A stretch of 8,492 nucleotides of DNA from contig JAQZAY010000147.1 in the NCBI GenBank assembly GCA_029239415.1, positions 1-8,492 on the forward strand, written 5' to 3'. This stretch comes from Pseudomonas sp. GTDB taxonomy: Bacteria; Pseudomonadota; Gammaproteobacteria; Pseudomonadales; Pseudomonadaceae. Positions 1 to 5,774 of the stretch are shown here, in pieces. The notes beneath the pieces were generated by a model, which ran no database searches, was not told where the DNA came from, and was given only the letters and a program-made list of their open reading frames with translations. The first letter of the stretch is position 1, and each line of letters opens with the position of its first letter. The translations under genes and the position numbers were made by a program.

Positions 1-888
1 GGTCAGCATCACCGCGCCGGTGACTTCGGCGTAGGTGGTGTTGGGCGGGCCACCGAACAGGCCGGCTGCCGTGGTGGCGATGCCGTCACCGAGCAGGGTG
101 CGGTGCAGGCCGGGCGTCTTCAGGTAGTCGCGCCCGGTCACGCTGCCCACCGCGATCACCCCGCCGATATGCTCGATGGCCGGGGCCAGCGCGACAGGCA
201 CGATGAACAGGATCGCCTGCCAGTTGAAGGCGGGCGCGGTGAAGTTGGGCAGCTCGAGCCAGGGCGCCGCGGCAATCTTGGCCGTGTCGACCACGCCGAA
301 CGCGAATGCCAGGGCAAAGCCCACCAGTACCCCTGCAATGATCGGCACCAGGCGGAAGATGCCCTTGCCGAATACCGCCACGATCAGCGTGGTCAGCAGC
401 GCCGGCATGGAGATCAACATGGCCGTGCCGTACGGCACCAGCACGCTGCCGTCGCCGCCCTTGCCCATGGCCATGTTGGCGGCGATGGGGGCCATGGCAA
501 GACCGATGGAGATGATCACCGGGCCGATCACCACCGGCGGCAGCATGCGGTCGATGAAGCCTGTGCCCTTGATCTTCACGGCAAGGCCCATGAAGGTGTA
601 GACGAAGCCGGCCGCCATGATCCCGCCCATGGTCTCGGCCAGGCCGAACTGGCCCTTGGCGAGAATGATCGGGGTGATGAAGGCAAAGCTCGATGCCAGG
701 AACACGGGTACCTGGCGACCGGTCACCAGCTGGAACAGCAGGGTCCCAAGGCCCGCCGTGAACAGCGCGACGTTAGGGTCCAGGCCGGTGATGAGCGGCA
801 TCAGCACCAGCGCGCCAAACGCCACGAAGAGCATCTGCGCGCCCGAGACGACCTGGCGCCAGAGCGGGTCGTTGAAGCCGTCCTGCAT
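1..888 (-). CDS. uraA: uracil permease (NCS2/NAT family), C-terminus outside window
   Basis: Inner-membrane uracil:proton symporter that supplies uracil to Upp. The reverse strand reads without a stop from an ATG at 888 to the left edge: 296 codons of a protein usually about 420-430 residues long, so roughly the last third is missing. The translation begins MQDGFNDPLWRQVVSGAQML and is a series of hydrophobic helices. Two family landmarks are visible. AIEHIGG (Glu239) and GGPPNTTYAE (Glu288) match the TM8 and TM10 segments whose glutamates (Glu241 and Glu290 in E. coli UraA) bind uracil. The start is set by an AAGGA at 902-898, 9 nt upstream and inside the end of upp. Only 2 nt separate the genes, so uraA is almost certainly cotranscribed and translationally coupled with upp. 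Uracil is the likely substrate because of the upp linkage, although xanthine permeases share the fold. Confidence 0.95.
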   Translation of the reverse strand, partial: MQDGFNDPLWRQVVSGAQMLFVAFGALVLMPLITGLDPNVALFTAGLGTLLFQLVTGRQVPVFLASSFAFITPIILAKGQFGLAETMGGIMAAGFVYTFMGLAVKIKGTGFIDRMLPPVVIGPVIISIGLAMAPIAANMAMGKGGDGSVLVPYGTAMLISMPALLTTLIVAVFGKGIFRLVPIIAGVLVGFALAFAFGVVDTAKIAAAPWLELPNFTAPAFNWQAILFIVPVALAPAIEHIGGVIAVGSVTGRDYLKTPGLHRTLLGDGIATTAAGLFGGPPNTTYAEVTGAVMLT

Positions 889-890
889 GC

Positions 891-1529
891 TCAGGCGTCC
901 TTCTGCTTGGTACCGAAGATCTTGTCACCGGCATCGCCCAGGCCTGGGATGATGTAGCCATCCTCGTTCAGGCGATCGTCGATCGAGGCGGTGTAGATCT
1001 GCACATCGGGGTGAGCCCGTTCGACCGTGGCGATGCCTTCGGGGGCAGCGACCAGGACCATCGCGCGGATGTCGCGGCAGCCGGCCTTTTTCAGCAGGTC
1101 GATGGTGGCGACCATCGATGCGCCGGTGGCCAGCATCGGGTCGATGATCAGCGCCAGGCGCTGGTTGATCTCGGGGGCGAGCTTTTCCAGGTAGGTGTGC
1201 GCCTCGAGGGTCTCCTCGTTGCGCGCCACGCCCACGGCGCTGACCTTGGCGCCCGGGATCAGGCTGAGCACACCGTCGAGCATGCCGATGCCGGCGCGCA
1301 GGATCGGCACGACGGTGATCTTCTTGCCAGCGATCTTCTCGACTTGTACCGTGCCGCACCAGCCCTGGATTTCATAGGATTCCAGAGGCAGGTCCTGGGT
1401 GGCTTCGTAGGTCAGGAGGGCGCCGACTTCCTGGGCAAGTTCGCGGAAGTTCTTGGTGCTGATATCGGCACGGCGCATGAGGCCGAGCTTGTGACGGATC
1501 AGCGGATGGCGGATCTCACGGGTAGGCAT
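891..1529 (-). CDS. upp: uracil phosphoribosyltransferase
   Basis: Cytosolic pyrimidine salvage enzyme: uracil + PRPP gives UMP + PPi. The protein has 212 residues, typical for bacterial Upp, and starts [20 protein letters not shown]. The type I PRTase PRPP loop is [14 protein letters not shown] (about residues 126-139). The C-terminal uracil-binding segment is [12 protein letters not shown] (191-202), and the conserved PILRAGIGM lies near 75-83. The open frame extends upstream to 1556, but the start at 1529 gives the conserved [10 protein letters not shown]-terminus and has a CCGGAG (1545-1540) 10 nt upstream. It is the first gene of an upp-uraA operon and is divergent from hpt. Its leader contains a T7 run and a palindrome, discussed separately, which suggest control by UTP level or by a repressor. 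No catalytic residue appears to be missing. Confidence 0.97.
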   Translation of the reverse strand: MPTREIRHPLIRHKLGLMRRADISTKNFRELAQEVGALLTYEATQDLPLESYEIQGWCGTVQVEKIAGKKITVVPILRAGIGMLDGVLSLIPGAKVSAVGVARNEETLEAHTYLEKLAPEINQRLALIIDPMLATGASMVATIDLLKKAGCRDIRAMVLVAAPEGIATVERAHPDVQIYTASIDDRLNEDGYIIPGLGDAGDKIFGTKQKDA

Positions 1530-1561
1530 AGGGGGAAGGCTCCGGAATGCGGGCAAAAAAA

Positions 1562-1597
1562 CCGCGCTAGATTAATCTATTCAGCCACGGGTGTCCT
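1562..1597 (-). promoter_or_regulatory. candidate upp-uraA promoter with start at a T-run
   Basis: On the reverse strand, AGGACA (1597-1592; matches the last four bases of TTGACA) and TAATCT (1574-1569; 3 of 6) are 17 nt apart. The expected start then falls at G1563 or G1562, immediately before seven T (1561-1555) and a G. The -10 half lies inside the palindrome TAGATTAATCTA. An alternative -10, TAGATT (1579-1574), would place the start a few bases earlier. This is inferred from spacing only. Confidence 0.4.
1568..1579. promoter_or_regulatory. 12-bp perfect palindrome, possible operator
   Basis: TAGATTAATCTA is its own reverse complement and is AT-rich in a GC-rich genome. It lies between the divergent upp and hpt genes and overlaps the candidate upp -10 element. 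A dimeric repressor bound here would block upp transcription. I cannot name a regulator for it. Confidence 0.35.
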
Positions 1598-1628
1598 GTA
1601 GTCCTTTTGCACGGTAGTCCATAAACAC

Positions 1629-1657
1629 TTGATCTGATGCGTGCGGGTGCGTACCTT
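1629..1657 (+). promoter_or_regulatory. candidate hpt promoter
   Basis: TTGATC (1629-1634) and TACCTT (1652-1657) are separated by 17 nt, a sigma70-type layout. The predicted start near 1664 gives a 5' leader of about 32 nt before the hpt ATG. The -10 is followed by TGCCCGC, a GC-rich discriminator also seen at other promoters in this window. Confidence 0.45.
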
Positions 1658-1695
1658 TGCCCGCTTTTCTCAACTGCCGCACCCCGGAGAGCGCC

Positions 1696-2253
1696 ATGTC
1701 CGCTGATCTCGAGCACATCCGTCAAGTCATGCGCGACGCTGACTGCCTGTACAACGAAGCCCAGGTCGAGGCCGCCATCGCCCAGGTTGGCGAGCAGATC
1801 TGCCAGCAACTGTCCGACACCAATCCGGTGGTGTTCTGCGTGATGAACGGCGGCCTGATCTTCGCCGGCAAGCTGCTGACCCACCTGCAATTCCCGCTGG
1901 AAGCCTCCTACCTGCATGCCACTCGCTACCGCAACCAGACCAGCGGCGGCGAGCTGTTCTGGAAGGCCAAGCCGGAAGTCTCGTTCATCGACCGCGATGT
2001 CCTGATCGTCGATGACATTCTCGACGAAGGCCACACGCTCAGCGCCATCATCGACTTCTGCAAGCATGCCGGTGCGCGCAACGTGTACACCGCGGTGCTG
2101 ATCGACAAGGACCACGACCGCAAGGCCAGCCCGGACCTGAAGGCCAACTTCGTCGGCCTGCCGTGCATCGACCGCTACATCTTCGGCTACGGCATGGACT
2201 ACAAGGGCTACTGGCGCAACGCCAACGGCATTTTCGCCGTCAAGGGGATGTGA
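1696..2253 (+). CDS. hpt: hypoxanthine-guanine phosphoribosyltransferase
   Basis: Purine salvage enzyme in the cytosol: hypoxanthine or guanine + PRPP gives IMP or GMP + PPi. The protein has 185 residues. The type I PRTase signature is VLIVDDILDEGHTL (residues 102-115), with the acidic pair and the E-G-H-T loop that binds PRPP. LIDKDH (135-140) carries the lysine that in HPRTs contacts the purine, and DRYIFGYGMDYKGYWRN (159-175) forms the C-terminal base-binding part. The frame is open from 1657, but the ATG at 1696 has a GGAGA (1686-1690) 5 nt upstream and gives the expected length. It is divergent from upp and probably first in a unit with the cupin gene, which starts 3 nt after its stop. 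Substrate preference among 6-oxopurines cannot be read from the sequence. Confidence 0.95.
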   Translation: MSADLEHIRQVMRDADCLYNEAQVEAAIAQVGEQICQQLSDTNPVVFCVMNGGLIFAGKLLTHLQFPLEASYLHATRYRNQTSGGELFWKAKPEVSFIDRDVLIVDDILDEGHTLSAIIDFCKHAGARNVYTAVLIDKDHDRKASPDLKANFVGLPCIDRYIFGYGMDYKGYWRNANGIFAVKGM

Positions 2254-2256
2254 CCC

Positions 2257-2730
2257 ATGCGCCAGCCTGCGTTCATCGATCAATCGTTGTTTGGCGGGCT
2301 GGCTGAAAAGGCCGCCACCAACCCCCGTGGCCGCCAGCACCACAACTTCCATGAGATGGCAGACCCTTGCCATCGCATGGCGGTAGGCCTGCAACCGGCC
2401 ACCTATATCCCGCCGCACCGTCACCTGAGCGATGACAAGGCCGAATGCCTTATCGTGCTCAAGGGGCGGCTGGGCCTGCTGATCTTCGATGACCAGGGGC
2501 AGGTGACCGACAAGCGCGTGCTGCAGGCTGGCGGCGAGTGCCTGGGCGTGGACCTCGCGCCGGGCACCTACCATGGGCTGGTGGTACTGGAGGCCGACAG
2601 CATCCTCTTCGAATGCAAGGCTGGACCGTACCGCCCGGTAGGCGAGGGCGAGCATGCGCACTGGGCACCACGTGAAGGGGAAGAGGGCGTGGCCCAGTAC
2701 CAGGCCTGGATGCTCGCGCAGTTCGCCTGA
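2257..2730 (+). CDS. WbuC-family cupin-fold metalloprotein
   Basis: A 157-residue single-domain cupin. The first cupin motif is PPHRHLSDDKAE, supplying His54, His56 and Glu63, with Gly70 closing it. PGTYHG (102-107) supplies His106 of the second motif, so a complete 3-His/1-Glu metal site is present. The overall pattern (HHNFHEMADPCHRM, YIPPHRH, ECLIVLKG, PGTYHGLVVLE) fits the WbuC family, some of whose members sit in O-antigen clusters, but no glycan genes are near here. The reaction is unknown. The ATG is 3 nt after the hpt stop, and its ribosome binding site AAGGGGA (2242-2248) lies inside the hpt coding end, so translation is probably coupled to hpt. The C-terminus ends YQAWMLAQFA with no signal peptide or membrane segment, implying a cytosolic protein. 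Family assignment is good; function is unassigned. Confidence 0.85.
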   Translation: MRQPAFIDQSLFGGLAEKAATNPRGRQHHNFHEMADPCHRMAVGLQPATYIPPHRHLSDDKAECLIVLKGRLGLLIFDDQGQVTDKRVLQAGGECLGVDLAPGTYHGLVVLEADSILFECKAGPYRPVGEGEHAHWAPREGEEGVAQYQAWMLAQFA

Positions 2731-2739
2731 CCCCCGTGC

Positions 2740-2745
2740 TAGAGT
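2740..2745 (+). promoter_or_regulatory. -10-like element before the exported protein gene
   Basis: TAGAGT followed by GC sits 26 nt before the ATG at 2772 and matches the TANANT-G pattern upstream of other genes here. No good -35 is visible at 16-18 nt, so the gene may simply be read through from hpt. Confidence 0.25.
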
Positions 2746-2771
2746 GCTCCTCTGTTGCCAAGGAGCCCTAC

Positions 2772-3242
2772 ATGCGCGCGATTCTCCCCCTGTTGCTGGT
2801 GCTCGGCCTGCCCGTCGCGGCGGCGCCGCTGCACAGCCAGTTCCTGCCACCCGATGACCTCTCGCTGCGCCAGGAGGCTCCGGTCGCCCAGCAGTTGCTG
2901 CAGGTCACCGACTACTCCGCGGTCGTCGGCGCCCAACGCCAGTCCGACCAGCAGCCCATCCCCATCACGTCCTCGCTGCTGCTGCGCCTCAAGGGCAAGC
3001 CACTGAGCAAGGGCGCAACCATCAGCCAGGTGCTGGTCAGCTTCGACGGCGAGGGCGGCAAGAGCCTGAAGAAACCGGTGTTCGATGAAAAGACCCGGAC
3101 CCTGACGCTCAACTATCCCCTGGCCAGCTACCGGGTGGTCATGGACCTGCTGCGCAACGAGACCCTCTACGTGCAGTTCCTGGCCTATGGCAATGGCCAT
3201 GTGTGGGCCGACCTGCACACCGGTACCCTACGAACGCGTTGA
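2772..3242 (+). CDS. small exported protein of unknown function (PA4643-like position)
   Basis: The protein has 156 residues. The N-terminus MRAILPLLLVLGLPVAAAPL is a typical Sec signal peptide: one Arg, a leucine-rich core and Ala at the -3/-1 positions, with cleavage probably after Ala18. There is no lipobox Cys, so a soluble periplasmic protein is most likely. The mature part alternates polar and hydrophobic stretches (SSLLLRLKGKPLSKGATISQ; TLTLNYPLASYRVVMDLLRN; ETLYVQFLAYGNGHVWADL), suggesting beta strands. I recognise no catalytic motif. The start at 2772 is chosen over an in-frame ATG at 2736 because AAGGAG (2760-2765) lies 6 nt upstream and the signal peptide begins there. It follows the cupin gene by 41 nt with no terminator between, so it may belong to the hpt unit. 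The gene order matches my memory of P. aeruginosa PA4643, also uncharacterised. Confidence 0.85.
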   Translation: MRAILPLLLVLGLPVAAAPLHSQFLPPDDLSLRQEAPVAQQLLQVTDYSAVVGAQRQSDQQPIPITSSLLLRLKGKPLSKGATISQVLVSFDGEGGKSLKKPVFDEKTRTLTLNYPLASYRVVMDLLRNETLYVQFLAYGNGHVWADLHTGTLRTR

Positions 3243-3268
3243 GGCCTGGCGCGGGCGGGGGGTACACT
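3239..3268 (+). promoter_or_regulatory. promoter of the PA4642-family gene
   Basis: TTGAGG (3239-3244) and TACACT (3263-3268) are 18 nt apart. The -35 overlaps the stop codon of the upstream gene. The predicted start near 3275 leaves a leader of about 38 nt before the chosen ATG at 3313. Confidence 0.5.
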
Positions 3269-3302
3269 GCCGGCCTTCGAAACAATCCGTGATGGACCAG
3301 TT

Positions 3303-3306
3303 GGAG
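3303..3306 (+). promoter_or_regulatory. ribosome binding site deciding the 3313 start
   Basis: GGAG lies 6 nt before the ATG at 3313 but downstream of the alternative in-frame ATG at 3292. The sequence before 3292 (CAATCCGTG) has no complement to the 16S tail, so the shorter protein is preferred. Confidence 0.6.
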
Positions 3307-3312
3307 CCGGCA

Positions 3313-3603
3313 ATGCGTAAAGACAAGAAACAGGTCATCGGTGACGAGATCAGCGACGACTACATCAAGACCTACCTTCAGTTCGAGCCAGCCGATGGCG
3401 TGACCTCCCCAGCCCTGCACAAGCTGGTCAAGGCCTACCGCGGGCTGCGCGTCGATGACTTCGAGCGCTTCATCGGTTTCTTCGTCGAGGCCGGCCTGGA
3501 CCTGGACGGCAAGGACGAGCACGGCCAGACCTTCGTCGAGCTGATCGCCGACCAGCGCAATGCGCCGGAGTACATCGAGATCATCCAGAACGCGCGCGGC
3601 TGA
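3313..3603 (+). CDS. PA4642-family small protein
   Basis: The protein has 96 residues, beginning MRKDKKQVIGDEISDDYIKT and ending EYIEIIQNARG. It matches what I remember of the PA4642 family, conserved in Pseudomonas and with no assigned function. It has no signal peptide, no membrane segment and no Cys or His cluster, and it is rich in acidic residues. The second half (about residues 52-94: FVEAGLDLDGKDEHGQTFVELIADQRNAPEYIEII) has the helix-turn-helix rhythm of an ankyrin-like repeat, which would suggest a protein-binding role; this is only a resemblance. The ATG at 3313 has GGAG (3303-3306) 6 nt upstream. An in-frame ATG at 3292 has no ribosome binding site and adds seven residues. The gene has its own promoter and is closed by the hairpin at 3621. 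Confidence 0.88.
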   Translation: MRKDKKQVIGDEISDDYIKTYLQFEPADGVTSPALHKLVKAYRGLRVDDFERFIGFFVEAGLDLDGKDEHGQTFVELIADQRNAPEYIEIIQNARG

Positions 3604-3614
3604 ACGCCAGGCGC

Positions 3615-3644
3615 AAAAAAAAACGCCCCGAGGGGCGTTTTCTT
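3615..3644. terminator. bidirectional intrinsic terminator
   Basis: AAACGCCCC (3621-3629) pairs perfectly with GGGGCGTTT (3632-3640). The two-base gap means the innermost pair opens to form the loop. On the plus strand the stem runs into TTTTCTT. On the minus strand it is followed by nine T (3623-3615), the better tract. It sits between the convergent PA4642-family gene and mqo, 17 nt and 21 nt from their stops, and can end both transcripts. Confidence 0.9.
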
Positions 3645-3661
3645 GCAGGGGCCAGCTGGGA

Positions 3662-5167
3662 TCAGGCGTAGTGCTGGGCCGGGCTGGTTTCCGCCAGTTG
3701 CAGCGCTTCGTCGTTATGGGCGCTGATCTTGTGATACAGGGCGGCGTCGGTGGCCAGGGTCTTCTCGCGGGCAGGGAAGATTTCCTTGAGCTTGGCCGCC
3801 CAGGCACCCTTGGCCTGCTCGGGGAAGCAGCGCTCGATCAGCTCCAGCATGATCGACACGGTCACCGAGGCGCCAGGCGAGGCACCGAGCAGGGCGGCGA
3901 GGGTGCCGTCCTTGGCGGCGACCAGTTCGGTGCCGAACTGCAATACACCGCCTTTCTTGGGGTCCTTCTTGATGATCTGTACGCGCTGGCCAGCGACTTC
4001 CAGGCGCCAGTCCTCGGCCTTGGCCTCGGGGTAGAAGCGGCGCAGCGACTCCAGGCGCTGTTCCATCGACTGCATCACTTCGCTGACCAGGTACTTGGTC
4101 AGGTCCATGTTGTCGCGGGCCACGGCGAGCATCGGGCCGATATTGCCCATGCGTACCGATAGCGGCAGATCGAGCAGCGAGCCGTGCTTGAGGAACTTGG
4201 TAGTGAAGCCGGCATACGGCCCGAACAGCAGGGACGTCTTGCCGTCCACCACGCGGGTGTCCAGGTGCGGGACCGACATGGGCGGCGCACCGACGGCCGC
4301 CTGACTGTAGACCTTGGCCTGGTGCTGGCGGACGATCTCGGGGTTGTCGCAGCGCAGCCACTGGCCGCTCACCGGGAAACCGCCGAAGCCCTTGCTTTCC
4401 TCGATACCGGACAGTTGCAGCAGCGGCAACGCGGCGCCGCCTGCTCCCAGGAACACGAAGCGAGCATCGACTTCACGGCTGCCGCCGCTGTTGACGTCCT
4501 TGATGGTCACGCTCCAGCCGTTGGCCGTGCGGCGCAGGCCGGTGACCTTCTTGCAGTACTTGACCTGGGCATTGTCGCTGCTGCCCAGGTGCTTGAGCAG
4601 CTTGTTGGTCAGCGCGCCGAAGTTGACGTCGGTGCCCTTCATCACGCGGGTGGCGGCGATGTGCTGGTCGGCGGGGCGACCGGGCATCATCAGCGGCATC
4701 CACTCGTTCATCACGGCCTTGTCCTCGGTGTACTCCATCTGGGCGAAGGCGTGGTGCTGCCTGAGCAGCTCGAAGCGCTTGCGCAGGAAGTCGACACCCT
4801 TGTCACCCTCGACGTAGCTCAGGTGCGGCACGGGGTTGATGAAGGCACGCGGCGAGCCGAAGCTGCCTTTTCTGCACAGGTAGGCCCAGAACTGGCGGGA
4901 CACTTCGAACTGGGTATTGATGTGGACCGCTTTCTTGATGTCGATGCTGCCGTCGGCAGCCTGGGGCGTGTAGTTCAGCTCGCACAGGCCGGCGTGGCCG
5001 GTGCCGGCGTTGTTCCACGGGTTGGAACTCTCCGCGGCACCCGAGTCCATCGCCTCGACGACTTCCAGCTTGAGCGTCGGGTCGAGTTCCTTGAGCAGTA
5101 CGGCCAGGGTGGCACTCATGATGCCCGCGCCTACCAGTACTACATCAACCGATTCGTTCTGCGCCAT
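3662..5167 (-). CDS. mqo: malate:quinone oxidoreductase (malate dehydrogenase, quinone)
   Basis: FAD-dependent peripheral membrane enzyme on the cytoplasmic face of the inner membrane: L-malate + quinone gives oxaloacetate + quinol. It replaces or supplements NAD-malate dehydrogenase in the TCA cycle of pseudomonads. The protein has 501 residues, full length for the family. [19 protein letters not shown] (7-25) is the N-terminal Rossmann FAD site, with Glu38 (LEVVEA) at the end of the second strand. [18 protein letters not shown] (51-68) is the conserved Mqo block. [15 protein letters not shown] is the second FAD-contact segment, and [11 protein letters not shown] (428-438) is the C-terminal FAD-binding stretch. 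The ATG at 5167 has a GGAG (5180-5177) 9 nt upstream. It is a single-gene unit with a leader of about 136 nt if the promoter at 5310 is right, ending at the shared terminator. Pseudomonads often carry several Mqo copies; which one this is cannot be told here. Confidence 0.97.
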   Translation of the reverse strand: MAQNESVDVVLVGAGIMSATLAVLLKELDPTLKLEVVEAMDSGAAESSNPWNNAGTGHAGLCELNYTPQAADGSIDIKKAVHINTQFEVSRQFWAYLCRKGSFGSPRAFINPVPHLSYVEGDKGVDFLRKRFELLRQHHAFAQMEYTEDKAVMNEWMPLMMPGRPADQHIAATRVMKGTDVNFGALTNKLLKHLGSSDNAQVKYCKKVTGLRRTANGWSVTIKDVNSGGSREVDARFVFLGAGGAALPLLQLSGIEESKGFGGFPVSGQWLRCDNPEIVRQHQAKVYSQAAVGAPPMSVPHLDTRVVDGKTSLLFGPYAGFTTKFLKHGSLLDLPLSVRMGNIGPMLAVARDNMDLTKYLVSEVMQSMEQRLESLRRFYPEAKAEDWRLEVAGQRVQIIKKDPKKGGVLQFGTELVAAKDGTLAALLGASPGASVTVSIMLELIERCFPEQAKGAWAAKLKEIFPAREKTLATDAALYHKISAHNDEALQLAETSPAQHYA

Positions 5168-5214
5168 TTACCGCGTCTCCAAAATCTACAGCACCAAATT
5201 GACAGCATAGGACC

Positions 5215-5230
5215 CCTGGATTTGCCCAGG
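5215..5230 (-). promoter_or_regulatory. short hairpin in mqo leader
   Basis: CCTGG and CCAGG form a 5-bp stem with a 6-nt loop, about 48 nt before the mqo start. There is no T-tract, so it is not a terminator. It might tune translation or mRNA stability. The stem is short enough to arise by chance. Confidence 0.2.
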
Positions 5231-5309
5231 ATCGCCATGTCCGATTCTTCGCAGTTCTTGCAGCTTCGCGGACACCGCCAACCGGTCTTTGCGTCGCTCT
5301 ATTGAACGC

Positions 5310-5315
5310 ATTGTA
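5310..5315 (-). promoter_or_regulatory. candidate -10 element of mqo
   Basis: On the reverse strand TACAAT (5315-5310) matches TATAAT at 5 of 6. Seventeen nt further upstream is AAGTCG, a poor -35, so an activator or an unusual sigma contact would be needed. The start would be near 5303, giving a leader of about 136 nt. Confidence 0.4.
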
Positions 5316-5769
5316 ACGCGGGTGCGGCAATTCGACTTATGGTCAAGGTGTCCGATTTGCGTTATGGACCGGATTAGTCACCCGTGATGGATGAGCACGG
5401 GTGCCGCCTGCTCGGGGCTGTTCGGGACGCATCTGTCGCTTTTGCACATGCCAGATTGTTCATTTGCTCGCCACACTCTCGTGAAGTTGTGAAAACCCGT
5501 TTTCTCACGCTCTTTTGGAGTCGTGAACCTCAAAAGGACTGCGCGATGGCAACCCGCAGGTTCATGCAGGCGGACGGCCGAGAAATGCAGGCACACCAGC
5601 GGATGCAAGACCTGAAGTGGAAGGCTCTCTGTGGGCGAAGCGGGAGGGTGCCGGAATTGGATTCGGCGAATGCGGGGCCCGATCAGGAGACGTCCTTATA
5701 ATCGGGGAGAAATTATAACGGGGTCGCGGGCGGAAAGGTCGTTTTCAGGAAGATTTATTACGGTTTTTG
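5316..5769. other. gene-poor stretch between mqo and the small Cys protein gene
   Basis: No convincing gene is seen on either strand. It holds an 8-bp inverted repeat at 5379-5403 and an AT-rich imperfect hairpin around 5489-5508. A 51-codon ORF (5546-5701, plus) has a fair ribosome binding site AAAAGGA at 5532-5538, but it carries AGG, CGA, GGG and TTA codons unlike the neighbours. From 5696 to 5774 there are paired short direct repeats. The 105-codon plus frame at 5384 and the 76-codon minus frame at 5608 show no protein-like pattern. The stretch could hold a small RNA or a decayed gene, but nothing proves either. Confidence 0.5.
5379..5403. repeat. perfect 8-bp inverted repeat, possible operator
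   Basis: CACCCGTG (5379-5386) and CACGGGTG (5396-5403) are exact reverse complements separated by 9 nt. The centre-to-centre distance of 17 nt is near one and a half turns. No T-tract follows on either strand, so it is more like a protein site than a terminator. It lies about 65 nt upstream of the candidate mqo -10. Confidence 0.45.
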
Positions 5770-5774
5770 TCAGG
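5696..5774. repeat. AT-rich block with two pairs of direct repeats
   Basis: TTATAATCGGGG (5696-5707) is followed by TTATAACGGGG (5713-5723), start to start 17 nt. GGTCGTTTTCAGG (5737-5749) is followed by GGTTTTTGTCAGG (5762-5774), start to start 25 nt, 10 of 13 bases matching. The block ends at the stop of the small Cys protein gene. It contains TATAAT on both strands, but I find no matching -35 elements. Confidence 0.35.

Noticed and set aside
103..957. Plus-strand frame of 284 codons opposite uraA
   Set aside because: It reads as low-complexity His/Arg/Gly/Asp-rich text typical of the antisense of a GC-rich gene. The opposite strand has clear UraA motifs.
1567..2850. Minus-strand frame of 427 codons opposite hpt and the cupin gene
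   Set aside because: It runs antisense across two well-recognised genes and has no protein-like motif. Its length is a result of GC-rich codon bias.
3292..3312. Upstream in-frame ATG for the PA4642-family gene
   Set aside because: It has no ribosome binding site, whereas GGAG is well placed for the ATG at 3313.
4184..5305. Plus-strand frame of 373 codons opposite mqo
   Set aside because: It is antisense to the conserved Mqo coding sequence, and its Ala/Gly/Val/His-rich translation has no recognisable fold.
5489..5508. AT-rich hairpin GTGAAAAC / GTTTTCTCAC as a terminator
   Set aside because: The stem is A-T rich with a mismatch, no gene ends just before it, and the following bases are not a T-tract.
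5384..5701. 105-codon plus-strand frame
   Set aside because: It has no ribosome binding site at its first ATG and no protein-like pattern, and it begins inside the inverted repeat at 5379-5403. Only the internal 51-codon frame is kept as a weak candidate.
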